Origin: Trileptium ribeirensis
Taxonomy: Eukaryota; Nematoda; Enoplea; Enoplida; Thoracostomopsidae
DNA: 64,000 bases
Direction of reading: 5' to 3'
NCBI GenBank assembly: GCA_030248225.1
Contig: JASANE010024922.1
Location: forward strand, 62,001 to 126,000
Under the pieces are notes generated by a model. It searched no databases. It saw only the letters and a program-made list of their open reading frames with translations, and was not told the DNA's origin. Shown piece by piece: positions 60,010 through 64,000 of this stretch. The first letter of the stretch is position 1; every line of letters begins with the position of its first letter. Both the position numbers and the translations under genes were made by a program.

Positions 60010-60290
60010 TGACTTGTTTTTTGAATAGGCACATATGATGATTGTTACAGAGTTGGCGTTAATTAGTCATTATCCTCTGCTGGACTACTTGCGTTAGTAC
60101 CGTTGAGGCTCTGATGATTTATTAAGTACCCCTACAGGGGTTATTATTATCCGTGGAATCAGGGTTTCTGACCGACAAATTACTTAAAAAATTGATTAGT
60201 TACATCAAAGGGTCATTAATTATTATTTCTCTCAAAAATTTGACAGATCGTGACGTCACAACCCAGAATGCCCTTTTATTACAAGCAACA
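60010..60290 (-). repeat. Right terminal inverted repeat of the Polinton
   Basis: Inverted counterpart of 52205-52490. It contains aaagggtcattaattattat, caaaaatttgacagatcgtg and acgtcac in the order expected for an inverted copy. The ORF at 60153-60413 crosses the element end and is not a gene. Confidence 0.75.
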
Positions 60291-62318
60291 TACAAACACT
60301 GTAATGGGAAAGTACAAAATGGAGAAAATTATGAGGGGGGAAATTTGTGGTTAAACTTTCGGCACACCTCGCTAACATTATCTGGCTCATTAACCGAGGC
60401 ACATATGGTATAAATCCTGCGTATGTTTCACACCTTTGCGAGCTCAATTAGAGACGCGAGGAAGTTAAATGTTCGAGACTAGGAGGTGCGATTATGAAAC
60501 GCGTTTCGAGTGAGTAGCTGCGATCAAATTGCAATGCTAATTCCTGAAGTGAAGTCACCTCAGTCAGCTGGTGCATGTTGATGCATTACAATTCGTTACC
60601 GCGAGCACAGGGGAAATTCGTGATTTGTACTAAATTAAATATTTCAGGACTGTGAACTTCATATAAAAGCACCATTGTTTACCCATGTAAAGCGTATTCC
60701 AGTATTATTTAAAGTTGATTAGTTAAGTAAATTTTATTTTGATTTTTACGATAGCCATTTTTCCGTCTGATTTTCCCCCGAAAATCCATAATTAGTAATG
60801 CATTTTAGCTATATTTTAACAATTACTAAAAATTAATGTAATATGTCTAGCTTAGGCTTGTTCTGCGTCTCAACAACCACGAAACCTCTCAGGCATAAAC
60901 ATAATTGAATGAACAAGTACTACGATTGATTAAATTGAATTTTTAAAACCGATTATTGATATTGTACCGCTGAATCATACATCAAGAGACCTAGATCCTA
61001 AGTATTAATGTGAAAGCTGACCGTTGGAAGCGCATTGCCATTTAAACCGATGAGGTTCATTCAAAATTGTAATTGATGAATATCGTGATGGATTGAAGAT
61101 CTAACTCAATAGGATGAATCTGAATTAGATAAATCAGCCCATCAACGTATTATAAATGGTTCAGAAACTATAGATTTTGGCATCTGTTAGACACGGAGAA
61201 TTTTTGTTTTTAAACATTTAATGTCAAATCCACTATAACAAAAGCATACATGATAAGCCACAATATTTAATTGGCATACACGATAAAATTTTTCATAGTC
61301 ACATATTCATTATCAGCGGCATCAAAAACCACCGAGCGCAAAAAATCAGCAATTTTGGGGTGATTTTTTAAATTTACTTAAAATTAACTAATTAGCTAAT
61401 TAATTAACTAATTATGATATGCGGCAAGTGTCAGAGCTTCAGAAATGTCGTATTCGTGATCAGCGACCTTGAAAACCCCGTGTGCAATTTTTTTCATTTC
61501 TGAACTCTTTGAAATTTTTCAAAAAATTCAAAAATTCAAAAAATAGTAATTAGTTAATTAACTAACCAATTAGCATGTTAGTAAACATCCTCAAATATAT
61601 ACACCACATTAGTAATCAGCACGGCGAGATGTTGTGTAAGCACCAAAATAATAGCTTTACACTATTTATTCATTGAAAAATACCCAATTTTTGTTTGAAA
61701 ATGCTAAAAATAAGCTAACACGCTTAAATAAATAGTTAATTACTCTTGCAGCAAAGCGATATTAGGCCTTTCAAGCAAAAAAATTAAATCGGCCTATTAG
61801 TTATGGACCGGTTCGACAAACGGACGTACGGATGGACAGACGGTGCCCATTTTGCCCTCTCTGACCAAAAACGCATCGCTTTGTTCTTCTTAATTACAAA
61901 TAGTTCAAAAACTATCGCCTTTGACATTTGTTAAACACTAGGAGAATTTTGGTATGTGCTAAACACTACGAGTACACACTCATGGTGTACAAATTGATTA
62001 GAAAAATTTAAGCCAATCTGTTTCAGAAAAAATTACGAAAACAAATTTTGCATTTTGAAAAAAAACAAAGTAAAAGAAAACAATATTATCGCAAGATATA
62101 CTGTAACTCGTGTACTAAATGTAATTTGGGAAAACAGTTTCTACTAGTGCGGTACACAAAATATCGGGAAAATATTCAGTACAAAATATTCAGAAAATTA
62201 GGAAACTAGAAATTAGGAAATAGAAAATTTTATTTGTATTTTCAAATCGTAAATTTCAAAGCATTATTTCTAGCTGATTTTTACACTTTAGTTAATGTTC
62301 AAGAAATGATAAATCTCC
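60291..62318. other. AT-rich intronic or intergenic DNA
   Basis: No gene is seen. Runs of ttaatt-type palindromes (about 61380-61420 and 61545-61570) and a diverged pair of half-repeats around them suggest old inverted-repeat DNA. Confidence 0.4.
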
Positions 62319-62754
62319 CAAATATATTATAAAAATTTTCGTTAAAATTTAGGAAACATCCTGTACCAAATATTTAAAACTCCTCTGACACAGATATACT
62401 TGTACGTAATTTGAATACAACTATGTTGTAAACATTACGTACTCACGTTTACATGTAAACACCGTCGGAATTGATTTTATCCTTACAAGTTTTTTGGAAT
62501 AGTGTGAATGCTGAATATAACTTAGATAACTGAGGTTTTTTAGCAGCTAAATATATTATAAAAATTTTCGTTAAAATTTAGGAAACATCCTGTACCAAAT
62601 ATTTAAAACTCCTCTGACACAGATATACCTGTACGTAATTTGAATACAACTATGTTGTAAACATTACGTACTCACGTTTACATGTAAACACCGTCGGAAT
62701 TGATTTTATCTTTATAAGTTTTTTTGGAATAGTGTGAATGGTGAATATAACTTA
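62319..62754. repeat. Direct duplication of about 205 bp, 230-bp period
   Basis: 62319-62523 and 62549-62754 are almost identical, starting aaatatattataaaaatttt and including cctctgacacagatatac and tgtaaacaccgtcggaattg. Few differences imply a recent duplication. Confidence 0.9.
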
Positions 62755-63127
62755 AAGTCTGACGTCTTTTAGCAGCTATGAAATCTAAGCAGGCTAACGC
62801 AAATACATATAGGGTCACAGCAATCGGCCAGAACCAGGGGGGCAGCCCCACACTTTGTGAAAAAGAAAACAGTCTCACCCAAAAAAATTCCGTAGCGGCC
62901 CACGGGTTTGAGTAGCAATACGCCCATCCATTTGCATACTAACCGAGCCAAGCCAAAATATAATCAAAACAGTGTAGATTTTCGACTTAAGCCGCGAATA
63001 GTATATAAATTTTGCTGCCTATATACACAAAAAGTTTTCTCGTTCGTCTATACCTTTTTTTACATTAACAATAATTGTAACAATTTTATTTTCAATCGAA
63101 CGAAAAATGTACATTTTTACTACTTAC

Positions 63128-63284
63128 CAATGTTGTCATAACCATGTAGAATGCAAATATGACGATCACCATAAGGAGTCCGCGGTCTTCCCATTGCGGC
63201 AAAACGATAGCAATCGACGACAACAAATACAACAGACCCGGTGCAAAATAGAGTTCCAGCAAGTTACGATGAGTTTGTGTACGG
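63128..63284 (-). CDS. Multi-pass membrane protein gene, internal exon
   Basis: The acceptor attgaaattcag (AG at 63286-63285) and the strong donor TTG then GTAAGT (63127) bound a 157-nt exon, phase 2 in and phase 0 out. It encodes two hydrophobic segments (LYFAPGLLYLLSSIAIVL and LLMVIVIFAFYMVMTTL) separated by PQWEDRG, with THRNLLEL before them. The exit phase matches the terminal exon at 50789, so they may be adjacent exons across a 12.3-kb intron containing the Polinton. Intermediate exons cannot be excluded. The family is not recognised. Confidence 0.6.
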
Positions 63285-64000
63285 CTGAATTTCAATGCAA
63301 CCTTTAAATTAATATCATTCATTCAATTTGTATTCCCATTTACACCTCCGGCTTATTAGTGCTTGAACAAATTTTTTAAGGCAAAAGACTATACTTTGTC
63401 ATCTCTAATTTGGCAGTGAGCTAAACGATCCAACATACAATTTTTCAGTGAATGCAACCTGTTTTATCACTAACTGCCATCACGGATATCACTATATTTG
63501 CTGGTTCTATCATCGTTTAAATCGTTTAAATTCTATTCATCTATTTAAATCGTTTTAATAAACTTAAGACATACGAAATTTAATACATGCTTTTTGTAGT
63601 TGAAAATGTATGTAGCACATATACTATTTCAAGCGTGGGCGTCACTAAGCGGCCTGCTCTCATAACAAAATATCCTAAAATCACTGTTAATCGACTTGCT
63701 AATACTCAAATATTATACATGCATTATGCTTGTCTGGCACATGTAACCTACTGGTGTTTCCGGTATAAAAGTCTTACATTTGATGAAATCAGTCGTAATT
63801 TTATTGTGCTAGTTCGGCAGTGGAATATTATTGCGTAGACCGGTTTGACTCAACGTATTGCGGTGCCCGCGATCTTGTTTTGTAAATTATAGGGCAGTAT
63901 ACGACTACCCGAATACCGACTCATTATTAAGCATTGAATCAAAACTATCTAATTTGGGCCAAAATGGTGTCAGGGTTAGAATATTGGAACGACACTACCT
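63285..64000. other. No supported feature at the window end
   Basis: It should hold upstream intron of the membrane-protein gene. The plus ORF at 63587-63838 has no splice context or motif. Confidence 0.4.

Larger units (their letters stand above)
52205..60290 (+). mobile_element. Degraded Polinton/Maverick DNA transposon, about 8.1 kb
   Basis: Terminal inverted repeats of about 280 bp enclose, in plus orientation, a broken type-B protein-primed DNA polymerase and a broken integrase with the C-terminal domain typical of Polintons. Intact Polintons are usually 15-25 kb and also carry an ATPase, protease and capsid genes. This copy has lost about half its length, and no capsid, ATPase or protease gene is clearly recognisable. 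All genes found carry stops or frameshifts. It sits between the two exons of a minus-strand membrane-protein gene and so is intronic if that gene model is right. It is an old inactive copy. Confidence 0.8.

Noticed and set aside
62678..62951. Possible membrane exon on the minus strand (PPWFWPIAVTLYVFALACL)
   Set aside because: No acceptor gives the phase required after the exon at 63128, and the frame with the hydrophobic segment lacks a usable donor. It could be repeat-derived.

Overview
The window is animal (metazoan) nuclear DNA: AT-rich, with short coding exons separated by large introns, GT/AG splice sites, and a dense load of tandem arrays, small inverted-repeat (MITE-like) elements and broken transposons. 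There are no bacterial operons, rRNA or CRISPR loci. The repeat styles and gene architecture look most like a tunicate of the Ciona type. That is a judgement from pattern memory, not a database result.

The main result is a nine-exon minus-strand gene (41363 down to 15178) that no single ORF shows. It was assembled by matching splice sites and intron phase at every junction. It gives a 1656-nt CDS, or 551 residues: signal peptide, long basic low-complexity region, a domain with 13 cysteines, and an Arg/Gly-rich tail. I do not recognise the family. Its introns carry at least six unrelated tandem arrays (55, 93, 149, 28, 119 and about 98 bp units). The 93-bp array duplicates the 3' end and splice donor of exon 3. 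Exon 7 has a decayed tandem copy beside it.

Region by region: 1-600 is a decayed Ty3/gypsy pol fragment (minus). 1.1-4.6 kb holds tandem arrays, one interrupted by an inserted element that recurs at 21.6-22.6 kb. 8.0-10.0 kb holds a probable two-exon plus-strand gene for a small secreted protein with eight cysteines. 10.9-11.3 kb is the terminal exon of an unidentified minus-strand gene. Two candidate plus-strand exons at 13.4 and 17.1 kb may form a gene that overlaps the 3' end of the nine-exon gene. 15.2-41.4 kb is the nine-exon gene. 45-49.4 kb is rich in MITEs, including a piggyBac-type pair with TTAA flanks. 50.4-63.3 kb contains two exons of a multi-pass membrane protein gene (minus). 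The intron between them holds an approximately 8.1-kb degraded Polinton/Maverick (52.2-60.3 kb) with matching terminal inverted repeats, a broken protein-primed DNA polymerase B and a broken integrase.

Functionally the window is a secreted-protein gene, a membrane-protein gene and one or two other genes embedded in mobile DNA. Nothing shows that these genes act together.
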